Source of the DNA: Desulfosporosinus sp. FKB
GTDB lineage: Bacteria > Bacillota > Desulfitobacteriia > Desulfitobacteriales > Desulfitobacteriaceae
Length of the DNA stretch: 64,000 bases
Assembly (NCBI RefSeq): GCF_002196705.1
Contig: NZ_NADJ01000037.1
Location: 248,001 to 312,000, forward strand
Direction: 5' to 3'
The notes under the pieces were generated by a model that searched no databases, was not told where the DNA came from, and saw nothing but the letters and a program-made list of their open reading frames with translations. A program made the position numbers and the translations under genes. This document shows positions 52,423 through 62,114 of this stretch, in pieces (position 1 is the stretch's first letter; each line of letters begins with the position of its first letter).

Positions 52423-54420
52423 TCAATAATTAATATGATACTGCCGCATTTTTCGGTAAATCGTATTCCGCGAAACCCCCATTTCCTTAGCTATTTCACT
52501 AATATTGCCGCCATGTTTACTCAAATAAGTCAGGATTTCTCGATACTCATTTTGCGCCCGCATAATTTTTCTTTTTTCTCGGGCTGTATTTACCTGGCTT
52601 TCCCGAGCCTTTAGATCCGGCTCAGCTCTTTGCTGAGATTTTAACATTGCGGGGGGTAAATGTTCTAAGGTAATGTAATCAGAGTCCACCATACTAATCA
52701 ATCGTTCAACGACATTCTGTAATTCCCGGACATTTCCCGGCCAAGCATGATGCATTAGCACCTCAATAACCTGCGAATCGACGTTTTTAACCTTCTCCCC
52801 GCCCATGACTTTAAGGAAATGGGTGAATAACTCAAGGATATCTTCGGGACGGTGGCGAAGCGGGGGTATTGTGATTTTGACGACATTAATTCGGTAATAA
52901 AGGTCTTTTCTAAAATTTCCTTTCTCGACTTCTTCTTCAAGATTCTTATTCGTTGCACAAATAATTCGGAAATCTACCGGAATTAACTTATCGTCACCAA
53001 TTCGAGAAACTTTTTTATCTTGGAGTACCCGGAGCAGTGCTACCTGCTGCTCCAGCGGCATATCTCCTATTTCATCCAAAAAGAGAGTCCCCTTAGCAGC
53101 AAGTTCGAATTTACCAGGTCTGCCTCCGCGTTTAGCGCCCGTAAATGCTCCGTCTGTATAACCGAATATTTCACTGGCGATCAACTCTCGAGGAATTGCC
53201 CCGCAATTAACCGCTACAAAAGGTCCCTTCCGTCGATTACTCCGGTTATGAATAGCCTGAGCTAAAACCTCTTTGCCTGTTCCACTTTCACCTTCCAATA
53301 AAATGTTAGCCGTACCAACGGCCGCCTGGGATGCTATGTGGATCACCCTTGCCATTTCCCGACTCTTGCCTATAACATCCTTAAAATTAAAGACAGCTTG
53401 AGCACCGCTAAAGCGGTTTACCAACTTCTGGACTTTTTCCATCGGACGAACAATTATCACAGCACCGGCTAAAATCCCGTTATCAAGAATCGGTACTCCT
53501 GATGACAAACAATGAATTCGGCCACCTGCAGTATCTACCATAACTTCCAGATCGCTAAATGATTCATGATGTCTTATAGTTCTTTCAACTCCATGGGCAT
53601 CCAGGCCAAAAATTTGTTTGATTTCTTTCCCCAGCAACTCCGAAGACGTTCTGCCAAAAATCTGTAGGGCAACAGGATTGATTTGCAGAATAACTCCGTT
53701 TTCGTTAATGATCATGACTCCATCAGACATCGTTTTGAATATGTCGACCATGCGATTGTTCGCTACCAACAGTTGCTTGTTTTTCTCCCGCAGCTCCATT
53801 TGGTCCATTATAGCTTCAGCAGATGCAACAACCATCCCCAATGTATGCAGGTGCGTCTCGTCCAAGGGACCTGACATATCCAGAATTCCGATCATTTCTC
53901 CTTGCATATCAAAAATAGGACAAGCAGAACAGGTCCACGTTTGATGCTTTAAGCAATAATGTTCGGCGCCTGAAATTTGAAGAGGTCTTTTTAAAATAAC
54001 TGCAGTACCGATAGCATTCGTACCAACTGATTCTTCAGTCCAGTCTGCGCCTTTCATGAAATATAACTTTTCAGCCTTTTCTAGGATATTCTGATCGCCA
54101 AGACTTTCCATAATATAGCCTCGTTCATCCGTTAACATGACTATGAACCCTGATCCCTTCACAAACTCATAAAGTTTTAACATAAAGGGCTTGGCGATAT
54201 CAATGATATCCTTTCGTTTAGCAAGCAAATCATCGAGTTCTGCCTGATTTAATATACGACAGGCTTTTCCATCGTAGGGGTTAACACCTTTTTCATAACA
54301 TCTCTGCCATGATTCCATAATTTCGGGGGCAGCAGCTATTTTCCTTGGTATTCCATCCCTGATAAATTGTTTCCACGCCATGCTTATTTCCGATGAAGAA
54401 GATTGAAACTTCGCAATCAT
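52423..54420 (-). CDS. acoR: AcoR-type sigma-54-dependent activator
   Basis: 665 residues: an N-terminal GAF-like sensor (about 60-205, with YCLKHQTWTCSACPIFD), a PAS domain (about 225-330), an AAA+ domain (GESGTGKE, GAFTGA, LFLDEIGDMP) and a Fis-type HTH (ISEIAKEMGVSRNTIYRK). The GAF-PAS-AAA order is that of AcoR. Its likely target is the operon starting at 51163, which has a matching promoter and an upstream palindrome. RBS GGAGGGAA. Confidence 0.9.
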   Translation of the reverse strand: MIAKFQSSSSEISMAWKQFIRDGIPRKIAAAPEIMESWQRCYEKGVNPYDGKACRILNQAELDDLLAKRKDIIDIAKPFMLKLYEFVKGSGFIVMLTDERGYIMESLGDQNILEKAEKLYFMKGADWTEESVGTNAIGTAVILKRPLQISGAEHYCLKHQTWTCSACPIFDMQGEMIGILDMSGPLDETHLHTLGMVVASAEAIMDQMELREKNKQLLVANNRMVDIFKTMSDGVMIINENGVILQINPVALQIFGRTSSELLGKEIKQIFGLDAHGVERTIRHHESFSDLEVMVDTAGGRIHCLSSGVPILDNGILAGAVIIVRPMEKVQKLVNRFSGAQAVFNFKDVIGKSREMARVIHIASQAAVGTANILLEGESGTGKEVLAQAIHNRSNRRKGPFVAVNCGAIPRELIASEIFGYTDGAFTGAKRGGRPGKFELAAKGTLFLDEIGDMPLEQQVALLRVLQDKKVSRIGDDKLIPVDFRIICATNKNLEEEVEKGNFRKDLYYRINVVKITIPPLRHRPEDILELFTHFLKVMGGEKVKNVDSQVIEVLMHHAWPGNVRELQNVVERLISMVDSDYITLEHLPPAMLKSQQRAEPDLKARESQVNTAREKRKIMRAQNEYREILTYLSKHGGNISEIAKEMGVSRNTIYRKMRQYHINY

Positions 54421-54641
54421 TGTTCATTTCCCTCCATTATTCAATCGGAATCTGAGGTTTGTATGTACACTCTCTAAACATGTTATGATGTATATTCAGA
54501 TCAAATTAGTGAACATGGAACTATGTATTCCTGCTTGGAATACCAAAGGTAAAAATTTCGAGGGGATGTTCATTGGCATAAAGAAAATCAAAATAATATC
54601 TCTAATACCAATTCCACTGTTAACATATTTTTCCTGCATAG

Positions 54642-55367
<726 letters not shown>

Positions 55368-55375
55368 AAGCCCAT

Positions 55376-55414
55376 AAATAAATCCAGAACGCTTATGACG
55401 CCCTGGATTTATTT
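55376..55414. terminator. bidirectional terminator between convergent genes
   Basis: AAATAAATCCAG (55376-55387) and CTGGATTTATTT (55403-55414) form a 12-bp stem. It serves the fragment gene on the plus strand and the flavin reductase gene on the minus strand. Confidence 0.75.
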
Positions 55415-55443
55415 TCATCTCGTGTAAGTATGAAAATCTACAG

Positions 55444-55950
55444 TTATTTGTGGCACAATACTTTTTCAATCTGTCCGAGATAAATTCTATGGTATGTTGA
55501 CAAGTCTTTATAGTAGTCTTTAAACAACTGCTGCGAATCAAAATTATCCTTCTTTACATCCATGTGATAAACTTTTCTGCACACGAAAATTATTTTGGCC
55601 TCTTCAAAAACAACTGTGTTTTCAAACGGGATAGGCTTTAGACCTGACTCAGCCACTTTATCACACTCATTGCCATGCATCCTGCCACAGATTTGTAAAG
55701 CTGGATGGTGAGGAACGTCAAAAAAAGAAACGGTAAAGTAATCGTTGCTCTCAACAAATTGATAGGAATACCTATCCGGATGAACATAGACTTGGATCAT
55801 TGGTTTGAGAAAAAGTTTCCCAAACATAACACCGGTTATGGTCATCATATTAAATTTATCTTTCGTTCCGGCAGTTAACAGTGCCCAATCCTCCACCTTA
55901 GTGAAGGGGTTAAAATCAAACTGACCTAAAGGTATTTCCTCAAAATTCAC
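55444..55950 (-). CDS. flavin reductase family (FMN-binding split barrel) protein
   Basis: 168 residues: the N-terminal WALLTAG..NMMTITGVMFGKLF and VYVHPDRYSYQFVESNDYFTV segments fit FMN-binding flavin reductase-like proteins of anaerobes, which reduce flavins or small substrates. GTG 55950 with AAAGGAGTG. It lies 6 bp after the 3-methyladenine glycosylase gene in the same direction. Confidence 0.85.
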   Translation of the reverse strand: MNFEEIPLGQFDFNPFTKVEDWALLTAGTKDKFNMMTITGVMFGKLFLKPMIQVYVHPDRYSYQFVESNDYFTVSFFDVPHHPALQICGRMHGNECDKVAESGLKPIPFENTVVFEEAKIIFVCRKVYHMDVKKDNFDSQQLFKDYYKDLSTYHRIYLGQIEKVLCHK

Positions 55951-55956
55951 GAAAAA

Positions 55957-56583
55957 TCACTCCTTTGCCAACGAAATGTTTGATACATACTCATTATCTT
56001 TTATATAAAATCTCCAAGGATAATCCTTTGCCTCTTCTGAGTGCTCCACCCCCACGCGCTTAGTCGCTATTATTCCAAATTCCTCGTTTTCTACATCCTC
56101 GACATATAATTCATCGCTGCACAAATCCGCTCCATTAAGGCTATGATTTATCGCTAACGCCCTGCATAGTTTTCCCGGTCCACTCGTCAACCCCTTTATC
56201 TGGCTCTTTGTCAAGTGGGTATATGACTTGCCAAATCTATTTTGAGCCATCAATTCAATTCCTTCCGCCGGCTCCGCAGCCCTTACCAGAACAGCTTGAG
56301 GAATTCCTTTTTCCCTTGTAACGACATTAAAGCAGCAATGTATTCCATAGATGGTAAATATATAAGAAAATCCAGGTTCTCCATACATAACTTCTACTCT
56401 CGGCGTTCGTTTCCCGCCATAAGAATGAGCGGCCTTATCTTCGAAACCCATATATGCTTCTGTCTCAACAATTTTGGCAGAAATCCTTTGCCCATCGACC
56501 TCATGAATAAGCAGCTTCCCCAAAAGATCTTTAGCCACGATTATTGAATCACGGTTATAAAATTCTTTATCAAGCTTTTTCAC
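55957..56583 (-). CDS. DNA-3-methyladenine glycosylase (AAG/Mpg type)
   Basis: Removes alkylated and deaminated purines from DNA. 208 residues: RISAKIVETEAYMG (catalytic Glu), HSYGGKRTPR, YGIHCCFNVVT and TSGPGKLCRALAI are typical of the human-AAG-like family. GTG 56583 after GGAGGG. Confidence 0.94.
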   Translation of the reverse strand: MKKLDKEFYNRDSIIVAKDLLGKLLIHEVDGQRISAKIVETEAYMGFEDKAAHSYGGKRTPRVEVMYGEPGFSYIFTIYGIHCCFNVVTREKGIPQAVLVRAAEPAEGIELMAQNRFGKSYTHLTKSQIKGLTSGPGKLCRALAINHSLNGADLCSDELYVEDVENEEFGIIATKRVGVEHSEEAKDYPWRFYIKDNEYVSNISLAKE

Positions 56584-56604
56584 TCCGCTGACCCTCCTTG
56601 CAGC

Positions 56605-57723
56605 CTATTTTTTCTCCAGCACAAGCCTACCCGCTGCGTCAGTATCTTTAATGGACTGAATGAATTTTTCTGCCGTAGGATTGCCGGGGACATAAGTCCA
56701 CTCGATGACCGAAACTGCTTTCTTAGCCACGGTCGACAAATCCGCTTCTAACAGACCTATTTCGCCCATCGTTATGGGCAGTCCGATACTTCGGTTGAAA
56801 GCCATAATCCTATCTCTTTCCTCCAGTTGATGATCGTACGTAAGTAAACACAATATACCAAAAGCAACTATCTCGCCGTGAAGATGTTTTTCACAGGCCG
56901 GTATCAACGAGCTGCCATAATAGACGCAGTGGGCAAGAGAGCTGTTATAGTAGTAATTATCTTCGGGATTGGGCTGATTTTGATGGACAGTGCAATTCGA
57001 GACAATACCCGTCAGCATGATGATATCCAAGGCAACTTCTTCCAGTTCAAAAGATACCCTGTTGTTTTTGCAGTCCTCAAGCGCCTTTTTACCGAGATTA
57101 AGCAGCGGCGAAGTACAAGTTTTGGCAATTCCCAGCCCCAGCAAGGGAAGATGATGAAGCTTTTTCTCGCGGCAAGCAAAGGCTACTTCATATTCCTTGG
57201 ACAAAGCATCTCCTATACCTGCCCAAAACAAATCATAGGGGGATTCGGCAATAATTTTCGTATTGATAAATGTGTGACAGGCCGGCTGCTTCTGATAATA
57301 ATATTCTTTAAAAGAACCGTCCAGGTTGTAAATGACACTCAAATTTGTACAACTGGCACAATTGGAGGCAAGTGTAGGAAACGTAAAAATGGGCTTATCC
57401 AACAAGTCTCCCAGTGTCTTAACCGTATCACAGGCTCTGCCTCCCCCAACGGCGAACAACATATCCGCCTGCTGCACTAAAGGACTCTGCTTTAGTTTTT
57501 CTATATTTTCCATATTCGAATCTCCGCCATACCACAAAAAATCAAGGATATTAATTTCGGAGCCGGCCACTCCTTTGAGAATAGCATCTTTGGCCTTTTC
57601 CATGGCAATCTTGCCACCGATGACAATGGCCTTTTTACCATAGCTTCTTGTGATAAAGGGAATTTCTTCATAGCAATCCTCACCAACACTATAATTAGGC
57701 ATATAGATATTTTGCTTTGCCAT
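56605..57723 (-). CDS. glycerol dehydrogenase-like (GldA family) oxidoreductase
   Basis: 372 residues with the Fe-ADH/GldA fold: N-terminal YGKKAIVIGGKIA, NAD loop GGGRACDTVK and FPTLASNCASCTN, and metal-site His residues in LHGEIVAFG and AHCVYYG. NAD-dependent and metal-dependent; the true alcohol substrate is unclear. RBS GGGGAGAAG. Same direction as the next two genes. Confidence 0.87.
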   Translation of the reverse strand: MAKQNIYMPNYSVGEDCYEEIPFITRSYGKKAIVIGGKIAMEKAKDAILKGVAGSEINILDFLWYGGDSNMENIEKLKQSPLVQQADMLFAVGGGRACDTVKTLGDLLDKPIFTFPTLASNCASCTNLSVIYNLDGSFKEYYYQKQPACHTFINTKIIAESPYDLFWAGIGDALSKEYEVAFACREKKLHHLPLLGLGIAKTCTSPLLNLGKKALEDCKNNRVSFELEEVALDIIMLTGIVSNCTVHQNQPNPEDNYYYNSSLAHCVYYGSSLIPACEKHLHGEIVAFGILCLLTYDHQLEERDRIMAFNRSIGLPITMGEIGLLEADLSTVAKKAVSVIEWTYVPGNPTAEKFIQSIKDTDAAGRLVLEKK

Positions 57724-57774
57724 TTGTACTTCTCCCCTATTCTTTTTAATTTTATCTTCAGGTAATGTGAACCT

Positions 57775-57956
57775 CCCCTACCTACACTTCGCTAAGAGGT
57801 AGGGGCTTCCGGCAAGCCCATAATGCATGTCTCAAGGGTATCTCGTTAGAGATGCCTCACCCGATAGGTGTGAGTCCATCATTTCGGTAGGGCCGGCAAC
57901 TCTATGCATTTGCCGCATACAGGCCAGGTTCATGGCTTCTACTACTTCTCACCTTA
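57775..57956 (-). ncRNA. right end and probable omega-RNA region of an IS200/IS605-type element
   Basis: Starts at the stop of the TnpB remnant and contains stacked GC-rich hairpins. It ends in the perfect stem CCCCTACCT/AGGTAGGGG (57775-57805), a right-end type structure. In TnpB elements this region encodes the guide-carrying RNA whose 3' end lies at the element border. No transcript evidence is available. Confidence 0.5.
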
Positions 57957-58484
57957 GGCAATCCGTAGATACTTTGGCTCTTCTACATATACTTCTCGAA
58001 ACACCCCATATTTGTAATTGCTCAAGATATTCTTGGCTCCGTGTATATCCCGATGTTCTCGATATCCACAAGTACACCTGTAATTTCTAGAGGAGGTTTT
58101 CTTTCTTCTCCCACAAACAGGACATGTTTGTGTTGTATAGGATTCATCAACCTTGAAATGCTTCTTAGGTTTGTAGGGGTAACGAATTTCAGTGAAGCCC
58201 ATTAGCTTTGCCTTATGAGCATTGTCTCGAGCATCGAGGTATTTTTCGAAGACTCCTTGAATGGACTGACTGTGAATCGGATATTGACCTTTCGTCGCTA
58301 AATGCAGCATCCCGCGGGTAATCCAGTGACCCGTTCGTTGAAAATGTTCTTTGGCCACGCTCAGACAATCATTCCAAACTTGAGCCGACGTGCGATTGCA
58401 GGCAAAGAGACGGTCAATATTAGTTTGGGAAGTCTGGAATTTAGTTTTTAAGACACGGATGATTTCGAACACCACCTCAACCAT
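57954..58484 (-). pseudogene. TnpB (IS200/IS605 OrfB) remnant with internal deletion
   Basis: 176 residues. The N-terminal part (KFQTSQTNIDRLFACN, VWNDCL, KGQYPIHSQSIQ) and the C-terminal zinc ribbon (CPVCGRR..CTCGYREHRDIHGAKN, including the last RuvC Asp) are those of TnpB. About 200 residues in between, with the first RuvC Asp and the Glu, are missing without loss of frame. Cannot be an active nuclease. No tnpA is nearby. Confidence 0.8.
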
Positions 58485-58554
58485 TCGTCATGCTTATCCT
58501 TATTTTACCATAACAAGAACGAATTTGGAACTAGTGTTCGGTAATAATTGGGGG

Positions 58555-58602
58555 GCGGCGATTCATCACGCCACCTAAAGAGGATGGGAGTCTTCTCGCC
58601 GC
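58555..58602 (+). repeat. IS-end-like hairpin upstream of the TnpB remnant
   Basis: GCGGCGA (58555-58561) pairs with TCGCCGC (58596-58602) around a GC-rich loop containing GAGGATGGGAGTCTTC, similar to terminal hairpins of TnpB elements. It may be the left end of the remnant or the end of another lost copy. Confidence 0.4.
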
Positions 58603-59321
58603 AAAAAGATAAAATAGCTATTCATCCATTAGGACGAATAGCTCGTGGCAACACCAAATTCCGTTTGAAAGAGTTGCTTCCATATCATACACAACATGGA
58701 CTTTCGCAAATAATACGTTACCATATACATCAAACTTCCGTCAGTGCCTACTTGGGTCAGAACCGATATTGATCAGCAACTAAGAGAAGATTATTTATTT
58801 TCGCGCAGAATATGTCTACCATCCGTTTCTCTCTTAAACTGTTGGTTGAAGCCTACTTTTGATCATAGCTTCTATTCATAATAATTTACCGAAATAATAA
58901 GGCTGATTGAATCGTTTGTCAAGGTTTATTAATTCTTTCCCATTTGCGTTTTAACCTATTCAAATACGTAAAAAGCCAACCATTACGTATATTTGAGAGA
59001 AAATAGCCTAACCTCTTCTACTGCTTATCGTTCTGTAAGTCAGCTGCATGATTCTGGTTTAAATCATAAAGAGATGATTTCAAGATTTGCTCTAATAGAT
59101 GCTAATTATACTTCCTGATAATTTCCTGTCATTTTGAGGCTTGATATAATAAAATAAGTTTTGATTAGGGAGAAAATAGACAAGAAGACCAATATCCCCA
59201 ATAATATACGACCGTTTTCGTTCGGCGCTTTTAGTATTTTATGGCCTAGTAAATATGGCATCTGCATAGTTCACGAAAAGCTTTCATAAATAGCCCCATG
59301 AAAATAATCGAGGTGAATAGG
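58603..59321. other. gene-poor stretch with no gene seen
   Basis: About 700 bp between the IS remnant and the DegV gene. One imperfect palindrome (AGCTATTCATCC / GGACGAATAGCT, about 58616-58643) is visible. Reading frames lack ribosome sites. Probably decayed sequence around the insertion. Confidence 0.5.
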
Positions 59322-60194
59322 ATGATCAGATTAATCGTAGACAGCACCTGCGACTTGCCGGACGAAATTATGGAAAAATACGATATTCTTATGCTGCCTC
59401 TGCACGTGATTCTCAACGGAAACGATTATCGGGATAAGGTGGAAATCACTACCGATGAGATTTTTCTCGCTATGCGTTCAGGGGTGTTGCCCAAAACATC
59501 CCAAGTCAACCCCTCCGATGTCTCTCAGACTTTCCAGGCATGCTGTGACCGAGGAGAGGACTTTATTTATCTCGCCTTTTCTGCGGCGCTTTCAGGAACA
59601 TATCAGTTGGCAGAAACCATCTTATCAGAATTTAAATCAAACTATCCGGATCGGAACATGCAAGTTATTGATTCTAAATCAGGCTCAGTGGCTATTGGCC
59701 TTATCGCTTTGCAGGCAGCGAAAATGATTGAAGCCGGATATGGCTTTGAAGCTATTACCCGGCACATATCTTACTTGACGGAACACGTAGAGCATGTGTT
59801 TACCATCGCTGATATCGGTTGGTTGGTCAAGGGAGGACGAATCAGCAAGCTACAAGGTATGCTCGGGTCTCTCTTAGATGTCAGGCCCATTCTGGAGGTG
59901 AAAAATGGCTTATTACACCTCAGTAAAAAGGCCCGCGGGAGTCAAAAGGCGCTTAACATGGTAGCTGATACAATGGTAGAAAGGATCGAAGGCTTTCCGG
60001 AACAGATCATCGGTATTGCCCATTCAGATAATTTGCCGGGTGCAGAAGACCTAAAGAATCTTCTTGCGGAAAAACTCGGCACAAAAAACTTTATTATCAG
60101 CAAAATCGGGTGTGTACTAGGCAGCCATTTAGGTATTGGCGGACTGGGCTTGTTCTTTTTCAATCAGAAACCAGCGCCATATTTTCTTCTGTAA
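59322..60194 (+). CDS. DegV family fatty-acid-binding protein
   Basis: About 290 residues: IVDSTCDLP at the start, KTSQVNPSDVSQTFQ (fatty-acid carboxylate-binding Thr-Ser), SAALSGTYQ, DSKSGSVAIG and HLGIGGLGLFF near the end. DegV/FakB proteins bind a fatty acid for phosphorylation by FakA. ATG 59322 is preferred: GAGGTG lies 6 nt before it and the conserved domain starts there. Confidence 0.92.
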   Translation: MIRLIVDSTCDLPDEIMEKYDILMLPLHVILNGNDYRDKVEITTDEIFLAMRSGVLPKTSQVNPSDVSQTFQACCDRGEDFIYLAFSAALSGTYQLAETILSEFKSNYPDRNMQVIDSKSGSVAIGLIALQAAKMIEAGYGFEAITRHISYLTEHVEHVFTIADIGWLVKGGRISKLQGMLGSLLDVRPILEVKNGLLHLSKKARGSQKALNMVADTMVERIEGFPEQIIGIAHSDNLPGAEDLKNLLAEKLGTKNFIISKIGCVLGSHLGIGGLGLFFFNQKPAPYFLL

Positions 60195-60197
60195 CTC

Positions 60198-60785
60198 TCA
60201 ATCCCCAGACTCTCGGACTACCACTCCATCCCTGAATTTCATGCTAGGAAAACTGCCGCCGGCTATCTCGTTTTCTGGTATTACCTCTTCAATTGTCTCG
60301 ATATCACATTCACTAAGACTAATATTCAAAGATTGAATAGCATCTTGAAAATGAGACAGCTTGCTAGCACCTACGAGCGGAATTATATCTTCTCCTTTAG
60401 ATAATACCCATGCGTAAGCGAGAATGCGCCTTTCTTAAAATCTCAGCCTCAACCTGGGTAATTCCAATATGTTTCACGTATCCTACCTTAACCATATCGG
60501 AAATGGCTCCTATGATCTCTTCGACAGGAATAGCCAGGTCGATTCTTCCAGGCTGATAAAGATCGATATAGTCAACATTTAACCTTTTAAGTGAATGAGT
60601 GAGATAGTTCTTAATCGTTAGAGGTCTTACACCCAGACCATACATAGAGCCGTTCGGAGCCATTAATGCACCAAACTTTACTGATATAAAAACCTTATCT
60701 CTATCGAAGTCCTTAAGGGCTTCGCCAATTAACATTTCACTTCGGCCACAGCCGTAAAAATCTGCCGTGTTAAGAAACGTGACAG
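60198..60785 (-). pseudogene. aldo/keto reductase, broken
   Basis: Three pieces of an AKR are readable. From about 60785 the frame reads TFLNTADFYGCGRSEMLIGE and runs to RKAHSR; then, after a frame change and loss of the middle (active-site to barrel segment), LAYAWVLSKGEDIIPLVGAS continues to a stop at 60198. The N-terminal about 50 residues are also missing. Not functional. Confidence 0.8.
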
Positions 60786-60911
60786 GTTACTCCTTCCTGA
60801 GCTTAAAAGGCGCAAGTGGGCGTGGGATATGACATCAAAATTGTTACTTTGATGGAGAATCCTATAGTTTAAAAATGCGAGGAGGTTGATCCGCAGGCCC
60901 TGTAACCTTCA

Positions 60912-61802
60912 TCAAACGTTTAATTCGTATGCTCTCATTTGGGAAAGCAACTTTTCACGGTTTGTATCCTCCATTGAAGTGAGAGGTAATCTGAGATAAT
61001 CCTTGCAGAAACCCATAGCTGCCATTGCAGCTTTAACCGGAATAGGGTTTACTTCACAAAACAGTGCGTTTATAAGGGGATAAAGTTTACATTGCTGCTC
61101 TGCGCTGCCGGCAATATCGCCGTTAAAGAATCGTGTGCAAATCTCACGCGTTTGGGCCGGCATAATGTTGGAAAGCACAGAAATGCATCCAATTCCACCG
61201 AGCGCCATAAGCGGAACTATCTGGTCATCATTGCCTGAATACAAATCAAGCTTGCCTCTTACACGCGCCATCGTTTCAACTATTTTTGAAATGTTGCCGC
61301 TTGCTTCTTTAATCGCTGCTATATTTTCATGTTCAGCTAATGCCTCGTAGGTTGCAGGCTCAATATTTACCCCTGTCCTTGATGGCACATTATAGAGAAT
61401 GATAGGCTTTGTACTCTTGTCGGCAATTTGAGAAAACATTTTAATTAGGCCCTTTTGCGTAGCCTTGTTGTAATAAGGGGTGACTACAAGCATTGCATCC
61501 GCACCAGCTTCGCAGGCAAAGCGAGTGAGGTCATGCGCATATTCGGTGTCATTGCTTCCTGTGCCTGCAATGATCGGCACTCTGCCTTCCGTGTGCTGAA
61601 CTGCAAATGTAATTGCTGCTCTATGCTCATCATCAGTTAGGGTTGAAGCTTCACCTGTGGTTCCACAAATCACAAGAGCATCAATTCCTTCTGCAATTTG
61701 CCAATCGATCAATTTACCAAACTGTTCATAATTAATTCCTGTTTCGTCCAGAGGAGTGATGAGGGCAGAAGCGATGCCTTTGAAAATAGTGTTCTTTTTC
61801 AT
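60912..61802 (-). CDS. dapA: 4-hydroxy-tetrahydrodipicolinate synthase
   Basis: Condenses pyruvate with aspartate semialdehyde in lysine/diaminopimelate synthesis (dipicolinate in spores). 296 residues with CGTTGE, the Tyr of LYNVPSRTGVN and the Schiff-base Lys of AAIKEASGN. RBS GAGAAGGAG. The leader carries a lysine riboswitch and terminator, so expression falls when lysine is abundant. Confidence 0.96.
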   Translation of the reverse strand: MKKNTIFKGIASALITPLDETGINYEQFGKLIDWQIAEGIDALVICGTTGEASTLTDDEHRAAITFAVQHTEGRVPIIAGTGSNDTEYAHDLTRFACEAGADAMLVVTPYYNKATQKGLIKMFSQIADKSTKPIILYNVPSRTGVNIEPATYEALAEHENIAAIKEASGNISKIVETMARVRGKLDLYSGNDDQIVPLMALGGIGCISVLSNIMPAQTREICTRFFNGDIAGSAEQQCKLYPLINALFCEVNPIPVKAAMAAMGFCKDYLRLPLTSMEDTNREKLLSQMRAYELNV

Positions 61803-61828
61803 GTTAATTCTCCTTCTCTGTTAATACA

Positions 61829-61860
61829 AAAAAATAAATAGCTGACACGGAATCAGCTAC
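61829..61860 (-). terminator. riboswitch-controlled terminator before dapA
   Basis: TAGCTGA / TCAGCTA stem (61840-61846, 61854-61860) with a 7-nt loop followed on the minus strand by TTTATTTTTTT. It stops transcription before dapA. Confidence 0.88.
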
Positions 61861-61894
61861 TAAATTACCCACATGAACTTCGGAATCATATGGT

Positions 61895-62070
61895 AATATA
61901 GATAGCTCTCCGCATATGCGACAGTTGAACAAATCTTATTTTGCCCAACCAGCTCAGTCCCCACGTAATGGAACCAACTTCGGCATCTACACCTTTCACC
62001 GAAGCTACGGTCCTACGTAACCTTGACAACTTCGGGTACTAATTGTAAAATGCACCTCTATCATTTCAGT
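61895..62070 (-). promoter_or_regulatory. lysine riboswitch (L box)
   Basis: On the minus strand the conserved core elements occur in order: GATAGAGGTGCA, then AGTA, GGTGAAAGG, ATGCCGAAGTTGG, CTGGTTGGGC and the closing GAGAGCTATC, which pairs with GATAG of P1. It is followed by the terminator at 61829-61860 and then dapA. Confidence 0.88.
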
Positions 62071-62114
62071 CCAGTCTATTCATATTCGGTAAACTTGTCA
62101 ACCCCAAAATATCA

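Noticed and set aside
58548-58772. 74-residue frame beside the IS remnant
   Set aside because: Begins inside an IS-end-like hairpin; no family and composition unlike the coding neighbours.
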